Assembly: GCF_004005475.1 (NCBI RefSeq)
Contig: NZ_RZTZ01000008.1
Location: 62,001 to 126,000, forward strand
Source: Niallia taxi
GTDB lineage: Bacteria > Bacillota > Bacilli > Bacillales > Cytobacillaceae
DNA length: 64,000 bases
Direction of reading: 5' to 3'
Shown: piece after piece, positions 7,896 to 16,340 of the stretch
Layout of the letters: each line of letters begins with the position of its first letter
Numbering within the stretch: the stretch's first letter is position 1
Translations under genes and position numbers: made by a program
Notes under the pieces: model-generated
Told to the model about the DNA's origin: nothing
The model's input: only the letters and a program-made list of their open reading frames with translations
The model's database searches: none

Positions 7896-8507
7896 ATGTC
7901 TGCAGAAAATTCAATACTAGCAATTTTAAGCTTTTGGCCTAGCTCAGGATACGATATTAAGGCGGAATTTGAACATAAAGCTGCCGGATTATATTGGGGA
8001 ATGAGTTATGGAAGTATATATCCGAAATTAAAAAAGCTTGAAGAAGAAGGATTAATTTTTCCAATGGAAAAGGAAGAAGAAGGACGAAAAAAGAAACTAT
8101 ATGAACTTACTTCAAACGGATGGGGTGAATTCGAAAAGTGGTTACAGGCTACACCAGCATATCCTGTAGTAAAGGATGAGCTATTAATGAAAATGTCTAC
8201 ATGGCATGAGGATATGGATTCATCTGTATTAATCAGTCATTTGCAAGCAAGGAAAGCTACAACGGAGGACATCCTTAAATTTGTGAAGGAATGGCCGACA
8301 AACGGTAACTCATACATTAGCAATTATGGCATGCTGTCAATTCGCTATGCTGAAAAGCGTTTGAAAACAGAATTAGAATGGATCGAGGAATCGATTGAAG
8401 CCTTAATAAAGGATAAACTTCCTACAGGCCAAGATCCTTATGGTAATACGGATAAAATGATGTTGAGAAGAAGAGAGGCTTTAAAAACATTAAAGGAAAA
8501 TAATTAA
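7896..8507 (+). CDS. PadR family transcriptional regulator
   Basis: A 203-residue PadR-type repressor. Residues 5-75 form the winged helix (ILSFWPSSGYDIKAEF, SYGSIYPKLKKLEEEGLI, GRKKKLYELTSNG). The C-terminal half is the helical dimerisation domain with a Trp-rich segment where many PadR proteins bind drugs or phenolics. The ATG at 7896 is preceded by GGGGG at 7884-7888. The next gene, an MFS exporter, begins on the base after this stop, so the pair is probably a ligand-induced efflux unit. A perfect palindrome upstream is the likely operator. Inducer unknown. Confidence 0.88.
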   Translation: MSAENSILAILSFWPSSGYDIKAEFEHKAAGLYWGMSYGSIYPKLKKLEEEGLIFPMEKEEEGRKKKLYELTSNGWGEFEKWLQATPAYPVVKDELLMKMSTWHEDMDSSVLISHLQARKATTEDILKFVKEWPTNGNSYISNYGMLSIRYAEKRLKTELEWIEESIEALIKDKLPTGQDPYGNTDKMMLRRREALKTLKENN

Positions 8508-9779
8508 ATGAATATTGGCTTAGTCAAGCCCTTAACATTTCGTGCATATCGGTCCCTTTTTAGCGCCCAATTATTTTCCGATTTAGGTAATTGGCTTGAT
8601 TTTGTTGCATTACAGGTAATTGTTGCATACCAGTGGGGGTTGGATGAAACAGCAATAGCTGCACTAATTTTTGTTTTAGGTGTTCCATGGGTTATTATTG
8701 GCCCCTTTGCAAGTGTGTTTGTTGATCGTTGTAATAAAAAGTTTGTTATGATTGTTTGTTTATTACTGAGAATTATATTGGTAGGAGGACTTTTTATTGC
8801 TCCCAATCTGCCTATTCTATTAATCTTGGTTTTTTTGAAAGGGACAGTTGCAGCCATTTACGATCCTGCAAGACAAAGTATGATTAGATTTACCATACCT
8901 GAAGAATACCTGCCACAGGCTGTAACACTTAGCCAGCTTTCAAACAATACAATGAAAATTCTTGGGCCGGCACTTGGTGGAGGGATTATTGCTGTTTTTG
9001 GTGCTAAAAGTCCATTCCTTTTTGAAGGAGTTGGTTTTTTCCTTGCTGTGACGCTACTATTAAAACTTCCAAATATAAAAGAACACGTATTAAATACTGA
9101 CAGTATTAATAAAGAATCAATAAAGAAAAATGATTATTGGAAGGAACTTATAGAAGGCATTAAACATATTGTCTATACTCCAAAATTGCAGACAGCAGTT
9201 GTTTTATCTTCTATCGGATTTTTTCTCATTTTCTTATATGATGGGCTATTAGTCTTTATTGCACAGAACTTAGGGTTTTCACAGGGGAATTTTGGCTTGT
9301 TGATTAGTGCTGTTGGTCTAGGAAGTGTTATTGGTTCCATCTTGCTAGGGAACTGGACAGGGTGGAAAAGTAAACCATTACAAATAATGTCGGTTGCCTT
9401 TTTATTAAGTGGATTTTTCATAATTGTCATGGGTCTTGGTGATATGGGGGTTGTTACGCTTCCATTAATAGGCTGGTGCCTCGGAGCTTTTATCCTTGGA
9501 TTAATGGGATCTGGGGAATCCGTCCCTTATAGTTACCTGCTACAGTCAGAAACACCAAAGCATATGATGGGAAGGGTTTCTGCGGTGGCGACAGCCTTTC
9601 AAACAATTTCAATGCTTATTGCACCAGCAATTGGGTCTCTATTTGCCAAATTAATTGGAGCAAGTATTATACTTTTGGCAGCAGGAGGAGCTACTTGGCT
9701 TATGGGCGTAATCGTTCTTTTGTTTATTGTGAAAAGAATCAATCACTCTAAGAAGATAAAAGGAGAATTTAATAATTAA
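8508..9779 (+). CDS. MFS transporter (multidrug or siderophore exporter type)
   Basis: A 423-residue, 12-segment major facilitator of the MFS_3 / enterobactin-exporter-like group: FRAYRSLFSAQLFSDLGNWL at the start and VDRCNKKFVM in the loop 2-3 position. It should expel a hydrophobic compound by proton antiport. It starts right after the padR stop (AAAGG at 8492-8496 is the ribosome site) and is very likely controlled by that repressor. Substrate cannot be read from sequence. Confidence 0.88.
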   Translation: MNIGLVKPLTFRAYRSLFSAQLFSDLGNWLDFVALQVIVAYQWGLDETAIAALIFVLGVPWVIIGPFASVFVDRCNKKFVMIVCLLLRIILVGGLFIAPNLPILLILVFLKGTVAAIYDPARQSMIRFTIPEEYLPQAVTLSQLSNNTMKILGPALGGGIIAVFGAKSPFLFEGVGFFLAVTLLLKLPNIKEHVLNTDSINKESIKKNDYWKELIEGIKHIVYTPKLQTAVVLSSIGFFLIFLYDGLLVFIAQNLGFSQGNFGLLISAVGLGSVIGSILLGNWTGWKSKPLQIMSVAFLLSGFFIIVMGLGDMGVVTLPLIGWCLGAFILGLMGSGESVPYSYLLQSETPKHMMGRVSAVATAFQTISMLIAPAIGSLFAKLIGASIILLAAGGATWLMGVIVLLFIVKRINHSKKIKGEFNN

Positions 9780-9787
9780 GAAAGAGT

Positions 9788-9820
9788 CAGCTGTCATTAT
9801 CTATAAGGTAATGACAGCTG
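9788..9820. terminator. Convergent hairpin between MFS and VOC genes
   Basis: A perfect 12-bp stem, CAGCTGTCATTA and TAATGACAGCTG, lies between two convergent genes. The T-tract is poor on both sides, so it may act mainly as an RNA 3' end stabiliser. Confidence 0.55.
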
Positions 9821-9826
9821 AAGAAA

Positions 9827-10180
9827 TCAACACCTACAAACCATAAGCGCATTTCCATCTGGATCTTTAAAATAAAAATAGTGTCCATGTTGTATCGGGG
9901 TAACCATTTCGATTTGCTTTTGTTTAATGAAATCAAATGCTGCTTCAATATCATCGGTGTTTAAATGAAATAATGGTGTTTTTATGATATTTTCTGAAGT
10001 GAATATTTTGCTGTCCAGAACAATTCCTGTACCCTGCATAGGTAAAACATAAAGATGATCAAAAAGAATTTCTCCATTTGATTCTACACCTAAAAGATTA
10101 CAATACCAATCTCTTGCTCGCTCAATATTGCTAACTGGTATAAAAACAGTCCCGATTTTGTTTGTTATAGGATTATTCAT
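9827..10180 (-). CDS. VOC family protein (glyoxalase/bleomycin resistance fold)
   Basis: A 117-residue protein made of two beta-alpha-beta-beta-beta modules: IGTVFIPVSNIERARDWYCNLLG at the N-terminus and YFYFKDPDGNALMVC at the C-terminus. The FKDPDGN motif is typical of VOC proteins with a metal-binding Glu/His set; here the usual terminal Glu is not obvious, so catalysis is uncertain. On the minus strand GAGGTG is 1 base before ATG 10183 and 4 bases before ATG 10180, so I take 10180. It is monocistronic. Confidence 0.8.
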   Translation of the reverse strand: MNNPITNKIGTVFIPVSNIERARDWYCNLLGVESNGEILFDHLYVLPMQGTGIVLDSKIFTSENIIKTPLFHLNTDDIEAAFDFIKQKQIEMVTPIQHGHYFYFKDPDGNALMVCRC

Positions 10181-10327
10181 CATACACCTCAGCTTCAAAT
10201 CCTTCCTATTTATCTAATACTATTAAAAAAAGTATAGGGATTGTTTGTGAATGTTCCCCTTATTCAAGATTTCGACCTATTATAGTTTCGTCCTTTAACA
10301 AACTGAAATTTAGTTATATTTTCCTAC

Positions 10328-10354
10328 TAAAAATTGTGCTTTTTTATCCGTTAT
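10328..10354 (+). promoter_or_regulatory. Candidate sigma-D (motility) promoter
   Basis: TAAA (10328-10331), a 15-base spacer and TCCGTTAT (10347-10354) match the B. subtilis SigD pattern TAAA-N15-GCCGATAT at 10 of 12 positions. It lies about 250 bases before the PAS-chemoreceptor gene, fitting motility-regulon control. In the rest of the gap to 10600 I see a short inverted repeat, AGGATAT (10555-10561) with ATATCCT (10567-10573), near the start codon. Confidence 0.35.
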
Positions 10355-10600
10355 AAAGTATATCCATGGTAATAGAAAAGTAACTAATGAAAAAGGCAAA
10401 TTTATCATAAGGTAGGACTTAAAGACCACTGTTCAAGGCGTTTGCTTCGATGGCTGGTTACCAGAGGAATATTTATGAGTAGAAATTTAATATAATAGTA
10501 TATATTTTATTAGCTTCACTGTGAATAGGTCGTTGTTAGTAATGGAGTTATTTAAGGATATAAAGAATATCCTAATATGTAGAAAAAGGGAAGAAGAAAC

Positions 10601-11431
10601 TTGAACACAACTGCTGGTATTAACATAAGTACTCAAGTATTAGAAGGAAATGCTGTTTTAGCTGCATTAGAGTCGAATTTGGCTATTGTTGAATTTGATT
10701 TGAACGGAAGGGTCATTTGGGCAAATGAAAATTTTGCGAAAACACTTGGTTATAATGTTCAAGTATTAAAGGATATGACGCATAAGCAATTTTGTACGGA
10801 GGAATTACAGGGTAGCAAGGAATATGCAGAGCTTTGGACTAATTTAAGAAAGGGTCTAAAGTTTCAGGAGAAAATCCAACGTGTTTGTAAGCAAGGCAAC
10901 TTATTATGGCTTGAAGCAACATACATTCCTGTCTTATCAGACGAGGGCGAAGTGACTAATGTTCTTAAGATAGCAACAGATATTACAGAACGAGAAAATC
11001 AAACATTAGAGCTTGTTTCATTATTAAAGAATCTATCATTTGATTTAGGAGAAATGGTCACAGAAACAGCAAAGGAAAATATGATTGCGATCCATTCATT
11101 AGAGGAACAAACTGAATTAATCAGACATCTGTCTAAATCCATTCAAAATATTTCCTTACAAACAAATATACTGGCGCTAAATGCAGGGATTGAGGCTGCT
11201 CGTGCTGGTGAGCATGGACGAGGCTTTAATGTTGTTGCGAAGGAAGTACGGAAATTAGCCGGTAGTGTAGAAGAAGCTATTAAAAAAATAAATAATAACA
11301 TTGAAAATATTTCAAAAGAAGTAACTAGAGTAAGTGAAGTAACGAAAAACTCACAGGAAGTCGTTAAAATCACACAAACAGAAATTTGTGGAAAGATGGA
11401 TGAGTTTGAAGGATTAAATAATCGAAAATAA
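10601..11431 (+). CDS. Soluble PAS-methyl-accepting chemotaxis protein
   Basis: A 276-residue cytoplasmic receptor. Residues 15-130 are a PAS domain ([20 protein letters not shown] ... DITERENQ); residues 150-265 are a short MCP signalling hairpin whose tip [20 protein letters not shown] is the CheA/CheW-binding signature. There are no membrane segments, so it should sense an internal signal, as with the soluble receptor YfmS of B. subtilis, which is similar in size. AAAGGGAAG before the TTG at 10601 supports that start. A terminator follows, so it is monocistronic. Confidence 0.87.
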   Translation: MNTTAGINISTQVLEGNAVLAALESNLAIVEFDLNGRVIWANENFAKTLGYNVQVLKDMTHKQFCTEELQGSKEYAELWTNLRKGLKFQEKIQRVCKQGNLLWLEATYIPVLSDEGEVTNVLKIATDITERENQTLELVSLLKNLSFDLGEMVTETAKENMIAIHSLEEQTELIRHLSKSIQNISLQTNILALNAGIEAARAGEHGRGFNVVAKEVRKLAGSVEEAIKKINNNIENISKEVTRVSEVTKNSQEVVKITQTEICGKMDEFEGLNNRK

Positions 11432-11452
11432 ACTAGCCTTGTATAGTTTTTT

Positions 11453-11477
11453 GCCGCCAATTTTGGCGGTTTTTTTA
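11453..11477 (+). terminator. Terminator after the chemoreceptor gene
   Basis: CCGCCAA / TTGGCGG stem with a 2-base TT loop followed by seven or more T residues. Confidence 0.85.
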
Positions 11478-11682
11478 TGTAATCTCCTATAAGAAAATTC
11501 TTTCCTTAATATTCCTCTATTTTTTCAAAATCTAGCATTTTCTGTAATACTAGTAATATTTCTTAATGTAAGTGTAATGAGAATTAACTATATTTTTCTG
11601 AAAATATTGATATACTGAGATAGTTAAAACGTCGAGATACATAGCCAATGGAAAACACATAAATTTTGGAGGTTACCATCAT

Positions 11683-12150
11683 ATGAAAAAGGCCATTATC
11701 GCAGGATTGGCAAGTTTAAGTTTATTCGCAGGAGTATTAGCTCCTTCTCCTATCGATTCAGGAAAGGTAGAAGCTGCATCTTCTACTTCATATAAGGATA
11801 AAGCGGTTAAAGAAGGCAAAAAGGTTATTGGGACAAAATATAAATGGGGCGGAACAACAAAAGCAGGGTTTGATTGCTCAGGTTTTGTCAACTATGCCTA
11901 TAAAAAGGCTGGTAAAAGCTTGCCAAGAACAACCTCAGAGCTTTATAAAAAAGGCCAAAAGGTTTCTAAAAGCAAACTGAAAAAGGGAGACATGGTGTTT
12001 TTCGAAACATATAAAAAAGGCGCATCACATGTTGGAATATACATAGGCGACAATAAATTCATTCATGCAGACTCCACTAAAGGTGTTACAATTACTAGCT
12101 TAAATAATAGCTACTGGAAATCAGCATACTATAGTGCAAAGCGAATTTAA
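11683..12150 (+). CDS. Secreted NlpC/P60 cell-wall peptidase
   Basis: A 155-residue protein with a signal peptide (MKKAIIAGLASLSLFAGVLA, probable cleavage after VEA at about 31) and a complete NlpC/P60 domain: catalytic Cys65 in FDCSGF, His116 in ASHVGIYIG and His128 in FIHADS. It should cut peptide stems of peptidoglycan outside the cell. There are no LysM or SH3 wall-binding repeats, so it is a minimal secreted enzyme. GGAGG at 11669-11673 precedes the ATG. It is transcribed alone and ends in a strong terminator. Confidence 0.9.
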   Translation: MKKAIIAGLASLSLFAGVLAPSPIDSGKVEAASSTSYKDKAVKEGKKVIGTKYKWGGTTKAGFDCSGFVNYAYKKAGKSLPRTTSELYKKGQKVSKSKLKKGDMVFFETYKKGASHVGIYIGDNKFIHADSTKGVTITSLNNSYWKSAYYSAKRI

Positions 12151-12186
12151 ATTAAAATAGCTGGCAACAATGCCATTACTTTTAGG

Positions 12187-12215
12187 AACAGAGCACCTTG
12201 GTGCTCTGTTTTTTA
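12187..12215 (+). terminator. Terminator after the NlpC/P60 gene
   Basis: An 11-bp perfect stem (AACAGAGCACC / GGTGCTCTGTT) with a TT loop and a T-run. Confidence 0.88.
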
Positions 12216-12291
12216 GCGTGTTTAATTGGGATATGGTAAGAGGGAAAATTAGGTGAACTTAAGAGGGGACACATACTATAAATAGTAGAAT

Positions 12292-12771
12292 TTAATCTTT
12301 CCCTTTCTTAGGGAGTAAATTAAGAAATTTTGCTAATGAAAGCAATGTTGATGCTCTTTTCTCAAATAAATATTCCTTATTTGAGTATTCGGCCATCTCT
12401 GCTTTTATGTTTTCTGGTATATACTCCTCAGGAATAAGAATCGAAACAAAAGCATTTACTTTCGGGATATCCAATTGATCAGAAAGGTATGACAGATGAT
12501 TTCCGTCACCAATTGCTGTGTATTTTCCATTAGGCAGACGAATTAAATGTAAATCAGCTATCAATTTGTCATCATCCCAGCCTTGTGCTTCAACTGATTT
12601 CCGAAGTTCAATCATTTTTTCGTCATTTTTAATTTCTTTAGGTGTGTGGCTTAAGCCGATGATATCTCTAGGTGAAACGGAAGTGACGCCATAATCAACC
12701 GTTACATATGGTTTATAAGGGCTGACCGCTTGATCAAAGAGTATCCACCGTTTTTTGAAGATTTTTAGCAA
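12292..12771 (-). CDS. ParB-like domain protein
   Basis: A protein of 159 residues whose central part (KLIADLHLIRLPNGKYTAIG then DGNHLSYL) resembles the ParB/sulfiredoxin nucleotide-binding fold; in related proteins the equivalent DGNHR motif contacts nucleotide. There is no HTH domain, so it is not a chromosome-partition ParB. Function unknown. The AGGAGG ribosome site (rc of 12778-12783) overlaps the upstream GTG at 12780, so the TTG at 12771, 7-8 bases further on, is the more likely start (MLKIFKKRW). It lies in a stretch of surface-type genes but is transcribed alone. Confidence 0.6.
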   Translation of the reverse strand: MLKIFKKRWILFDQAVSPYKPYVTVDYGVTSVSPRDIIGLSHTPKEIKNDEKMIELRKSVEAQGWDDDKLIADLHLIRLPNGKYTAIGDGNHLSYLSDQLDIPKVNAFVSILIPEEYIPENIKAEMAEYSNKEYLFEKRASTLLSLAKFLNLLPKKGKD

Positions 12772-13019
12772 TGGAAACACCTCCTGCTTTAATGCTATTT
12801 AACATCTGAGGATTTCATTCCTAAAAAAATAAAATGGCCATCCTAACGTTTGTGAAGCATTTATTTACTGAGGATACTGGGATTTTATAAAGTAATGAGA
12901 CTGAACGATTCGAACTGTTGATCCAGAATGTTCAAAGAGCATGCAGATTACATTGTATGTGTTGGAAACTCTACTGAAATATTTATTTAAAACATGCTAA
13001 ATATATAAGGCAGCCTGAA

Positions 13020-14000
13020 TTATTTAATAATGCCTTCGCTAATAAGTGTTTGGATAGCCTGTTTAGCTCTTTTTACATAGGAGTGATTGGACACAGTATT
13101 ATGTCCTTGCATTTTGATTTTTGTTCTTTCTTGTGGATGGTTCAAATAATAATCGACTAAGCTAAGGGTTTGTTGCTTATTATTAGATACAACTAAATCT
13201 TTTCCTGGAGTGAATAAATCTCTAACACCTGGAGTGTCAGAAGTGAGTAAGAAACCACCCGAACCTAATATCTCATAGGTACGTTGCGTCACCTGTGATT
13301 TGTAATTTTGCGGACCGATAATTATTTTTGCGCTATTGTATACTTTATAAGCATCTCTGTATGGCAAATAACCGTGAATCCAATCACTTGGGATATTTAC
13401 ACCGAGTACATTGCCCATCTTATCCCAATCTGCTCCCCAAAAGTCAATGCGGATACCTTCTTCTATCAATGGCTTAATCAGTGTTTGAAGGGATTTATTC
13501 CGATAATGCTCAGGAGATTCTGTAAGAATATGAGGGTAAGCGTTTGCTACTACTACAATATCATATTTATTTTCAGCATTAGAGACCGGATAATGAATGC
13601 TAGGCTCAAAGCCGAAATCAAGATGAGCGGCAGGTATTTTTAACTTTTTGTAGAAATCCACTAAATTCGTACTTAATGTGAAAACAAAGTCTGGCTTCAT
13701 TCTGGCGAGCAGAGGAAGGGTAAAGTTAAGTGTAAAATGAGGATCCTCTACAGCCCAATATATATGTGGGATACCTGAAGCCTTTACTTGTGAGCTTATT
13801 AATTTCTGTTTCCACGGACTATCATTTTCTTCCGACCATCCCTCGGTAAAAATAAGTTGAGGCCGAAAGCTCGCAATTAGATTAGGAATTGTCTTTTCGT
13901 CTATTTTCCCTGAAACCAAAACCTCATGACCCGCATCCCTAAACCCGGCTGCTAACCCATACATTAAAAGTTCATTACTATCAATAAAGAGTATTCTCAA
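13020..14000 (-). CDS. CgeB-like glycosyltransferase
   Basis: A 326-residue protein with two Rossmann-like halves in the style of CgeB (spore maturation) glycosyltransferases: MRILFIDSNELLMYGLAAGF at the N-terminus and QRTYEILGSGGFLLTSDTPG in the C-terminal donor-binding region, then HNTVSNHSYVKRA. CgeB in B. subtilis helps glycosylate the spore crust; the same role is only an inference here. The TTG start at 14000 has GGTGG-type spacing upstream. It is divergent from a polysaccharide deacetylase across 156 bases. Confidence 0.8.
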   Translation of the reverse strand: MRILFIDSNELLMYGLAAGFRDAGHEVLVSGKIDEKTIPNLIASFRPQLIFTEGWSEENDSPWKQKLISSQVKASGIPHIYWAVEDPHFTLNFTLPLLARMKPDFVFTLSTNLVDFYKKLKIPAAHLDFGFEPSIHYPVSNAENKYDIVVVANAYPHILTESPEHYRNKSLQTLIKPLIEEGIRIDFWGADWDKMGNVLGVNIPSDWIHGYLPYRDAYKVYNSAKIIIGPQNYKSQVTQRTYEILGSGGFLLTSDTPGVRDLFTPGKDLVVSNNKQQTLSLVDYYLNHPQERTKIKMQGHNTVSNHSYVKRAKQAIQTLISEGIIK

Positions 14001-14156
14001 AAGGAGTCACCACCAGCAATTTTTAATAATATATGAAAAGATGGACAAACATGAAACGGCTTGAGTGAAATAAATTTAAATATGGTACAAATAGAAAAAC
14101 ATTGGCATATTTTATAAATAAATAAAAACACTTATTGCAAAAGAAAGGGGATAATT

Positions 14157-14768
14157 TTGAGAAATGACTCTAAACGCTTTATCGCTTTAACATTTGATGA
14201 TGGACCATCACCCTATACACTGGAGATTCTTAAAATCCTTAAAACCCTTCAAGTAAAAGCAACTTTTTTTATCCTAGGTGAAAGTCTAGACAAATATCCT
14301 GGAATTCTTCAAGCAATAGTGGAGGATGGGCATTCGGTAGCAAACCATACCATGAACCATCCAGATATTACACAAATATCAAGGGATGTATTGCTGGAGG
14401 AAATTCATACACTTAATACGGAGCTCAAGAAATCTGCTGTTCAAGATATAAGGTTCTTCCGTCCTCCCTATGGAGCAATTAATGAGGAGACATACCAGAT
14501 ATTACATGAACTTGGCATAATTCCAGTCTTATGGGATATTGATACAAATGACTGGGATTTATCACAGGAAGACCAAATTGAAGATCGTGTAATGGATGGA
14601 ATCAGAGGTGAAAAGGAATATAAAATCATCCTCATGCATGATGGGGGAGGTCCTAGGGAAAGAACTGTGCAGGCATTGCCTAGGGTAATTGAAAAATTAA
14701 AACAAAAGGGCTATCAGTTTTTAACAATGCCTGAGTACTTTTATCATGTATATAATATAAAATCATAA
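14157..14768 (+). CDS. Polysaccharide deacetylase family protein
   Basis: A 203-residue NodB-homology domain: ALTFDDGPS (catalytic and metal Asp), VANHTMNHPD (metal histidines), RFFRPPYGAI, and HD in ILMHDGGG. All key residues are present. It lacks a signal peptide or anchor, unusual for a wall or chitin deacetylase, which suggests a cytoplasmic substrate or release by mother-cell lysis during sporulation. AAAGGGG at 14144-14150 supports the TTG at 14157. Confidence 0.88.
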   Translation: MRNDSKRFIALTFDDGPSPYTLEILKILKTLQVKATFFILGESLDKYPGILQAIVEDGHSVANHTMNHPDITQISRDVLLEEIHTLNTELKKSAVQDIRFFRPPYGAINEETYQILHELGIIPVLWDIDTNDWDLSQEDQIEDRVMDGIRGEKEYKIILMHDGGGPRERTVQALPRVIEKLKQKGYQFLTMPEYFYHVYNIKS

Positions 14769-14774
14769 ATGACT

Positions 14775-14810
14775 AAAAAAACTCCTCCAATTAATAGAGA
14801 GGAGTTTTTT
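14775..14810. terminator. Bidirectional terminator between deacetylase and GT2 genes
   Basis: ACTCCTC and GAGGAGT pair across an 11-base loop, flanked by A-runs on the left and T-runs on the right, serving both convergent genes. Confidence 0.85.
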
Positions 14811-15867
14811 AAATATGCGATTCTAACAGTAGTTTGTTTTCTAGGATTAATTTGTTGGTAGGATTGAATTTATGTGCGATAACAATATGCTGGTAGGCTT
14901 TATGGCTATTACCGAGCATCGAATGACAGACGCACAACTGCAAATGAGGAATCCATGTAGAACAGCCATGGTTTATGATACTGCCATCATCTATTTCGGG
15001 AAGAATTGTTGCATACTGAAACCAATGAAGCGCCGTTCTCGGTTCATCCTTCTGCAGAAAAAGAAACCCGAGTCGACAACAGTCTTCAGAACAGGGAGAG
15101 CCACATTGGAATGTTTTTAAGATGTAATGGATTGCATTGTCTACATCTCCCATTTCTGAGTAACAATCAGCTAATTTACGATAAGCTGTTCTTTCATCCT
15201 CCATCCAATGATTTTCAGTCTTAATAAAATCCTTATAAACAGGAATGGCTTCTTCATAATAGGAATTATCATAAAGTTCATTGCCATAATAGAAGAGGTC
15301 GCGAGGGGTAAAGGGAATTCCTTCATTCAATCGCTTTCTGTATATAAGCAGGTTTCTATTATTATTTTGATGCATTCTTTTATGGCTAATAATAATATCA
15401 CTATGCAATACCTCACCGCTCACATCGAGGAATTCATGGACTGCTCCGTGCCACTTAAATTGTTTGGATCGTTTGACAATTCTAACTTGCCTCAGGCTTG
15501 CTAAAACATTGCCTCCTTCATCAAACGCTGCATGGTATTTCATTGTAATTGCATTGACGTATGAAGGAAGGGTTTCTTTTAAACGTAATAATTTTTCTTT
15601 ATCCTGAAAGATATCATCAGCATCCATCGTCAAAATATAGTCCATGCTGGCGTGCTGAAAGGCAAAATTTCGGGCAGCTGAAAAATCATCAACCCATTTA
15701 AACTGGTAAATACTATTCGTATATTTTCGGGCAACATCTATTGTGCGGTCAGTTGAACCTGTATCAACAATAATGATTTCATCCACTATATCTTTTACGG
15801 AATCTAAACATCTGGCAAGCGTATTCTCTTCATTTTTGACAATCATACATAAGCTAATTAAAATCAT
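14809..15867 (-). CDS. GT2 glycosyltransferase with TPR-like C-terminus
   Basis: A 352-residue protein. Residues 1-200 are a family 2 GT-A domain: SLCMIVKNEENTLARCLDSV, the IIIVDTGSTDRT nucleotide-sugar motif and TMDADD. The C-terminal 150 residues look like TPR helices (YYEEAIPVYKDFI, AYRKLADCYSEMGDVDNAIH), as in SunS-type and other protein glycosyltransferases where the repeats bind the acceptor. GGAGGA sets the ATG at 15867. Directly upstream on the same strand lies a collagen-like gene rich in Thr at every third position, a probable acceptor by analogy with BclA-type spore glycoproteins. Confidence 0.88.
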   Translation of the reverse strand: MILISLCMIVKNEENTLARCLDSVKDIVDEIIIVDTGSTDRTIDVARKYTNSIYQFKWVDDFSAARNFAFQHASMDYILTMDADDIFQDKEKLLRLKETLPSYVNAITMKYHAAFDEGGNVLASLRQVRIVKRSKQFKWHGAVHEFLDVSGEVLHSDIIISHKRMHQNNNRNLLIYRKRLNEGIPFTPRDLFYYGNELYDNSYYEEAIPVYKDFIKTENHWMEDERTAYRKLADCYSEMGDVDNAIHYILKTFQCGSPCSEDCCRLGFLFLQKDEPRTALHWFQYATILPEIDDGSIINHGCSTWIPHLQLCVCHSMLGNSHKAYQHIVIAHKFNPTNKLILENKLLLESHI

Positions 15868-15887
15868 ACGTTCCTCCATATAAATAT

Positions 15888-15914
15888 GTCTGCATCCTGT
15901 GGCAGGATGCAGAC
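15888..15914 (-). promoter_or_regulatory. Intercistronic 12-bp hairpin between collagen-like and GT2 genes
   Basis: GTCTGCATCCTG and its exact complement flank a 3-base loop. No T-run follows on either strand, so it is not a standard terminator. It lies 12 bases after the collagen-like stop and 20 bases before the glycosyltransferase start, and may tune relative expression or stability. Confidence 0.55.
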
Positions 15915-15925
15915 AATCTTCTTGT

Positions 15926-16246
15926 TTAGCCTTCTGGATTAATATACTGGTTGTACAAATCTTCAATCCAAGTTTGATAATCTTGATCATTTGTCATAGG
16001 ATTTTGATTCTGTGAAACCGTAACGCCAGTCGCGCCAGTAACACCAGTAACCCCAGTTATCCCAGTAATTCCAGTAATTCCAGTAACTCCAGTAATACCA
16101 GTTATCCCAGTAATTCCAGTAACACCAGTTAACCCGGTAACTCCCTTAAGCTTTTTTAACTCGTGTGGAAGAAGGTGTTTTTTATGGGGACCTTTATGGC
16201 CTTTTGGACCTTTAGGAGGTTTAGGTGGCATATTCATCAACTCCAT
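15926..16246 (-). CDS. Collagen-like Gly-X-Thr repeat protein
   Basis: A 106-residue protein in three parts: a Pro/Lys/His-rich basic head ([20 protein letters not shown]), about 14 Gly-X-Thr triplets with X as Val, Ile, Leu or Ala (about residues 35-77), and an acidic tail ([18 protein letters not shown]). Gly-X-Thr repeats form the stalk of exosporium glycoproteins such as BclA, where Thr is glycosylated. It has no signal peptide, which fits mother-cell synthesis of a spore-surface protein. Start is uncertain: ATG codons at 16246, 16237 and 16231; GGAG lies before the last two. It pairs with the downstream GT2 gene. Confidence 0.8.
   Translation of the reverse strand: MELMNMPPKPPKGPKGHKGPHKKHLLPHELKKLKGVTGLTGVTGITGITGITGVTGITGITGITGVTGVTGATGVTVSQNQNPMTNDQDYQTWIEDLYNQYINPEG
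16030..16147 (-). repeat. 9-bp tandem repeats encoding Gly-X-Thr
   Basis: About 14 copies of a 9-base unit (plus strand CCAGTAATT-like, codons GGx-xTx-ACx on the minus strand) with few changes. Such short coding repeats are prone to copy-number change, which would alter stalk length. Confidence 0.8.
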
Positions 16247-16340
16247 TTTATAAGTTACTATAAAATATTACGTTAACAAGAAAATAGTTCTAGGACAAAC
16301 ATAACAAAGCATATGTTTTTCATTAGATTTCTTGTATTTT

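Noticed and set aside
8508-9779. Horizontal transfer of the padR-MFS pair
   Set aside because: Base composition is like the neighbours and no integrase, repeat or tRNA lies beside it.
12292-12771. Chromosome partition gene parB
   Set aside because: Too short, with no HTH or dimer domain and no parA or parS nearby.
16030-16147. Short regular repeats considered as a CRISPR array
   Set aside because: The unit is 9 bases with no spacers and encodes Gly-X-Thr triplets of the collagen-like protein.
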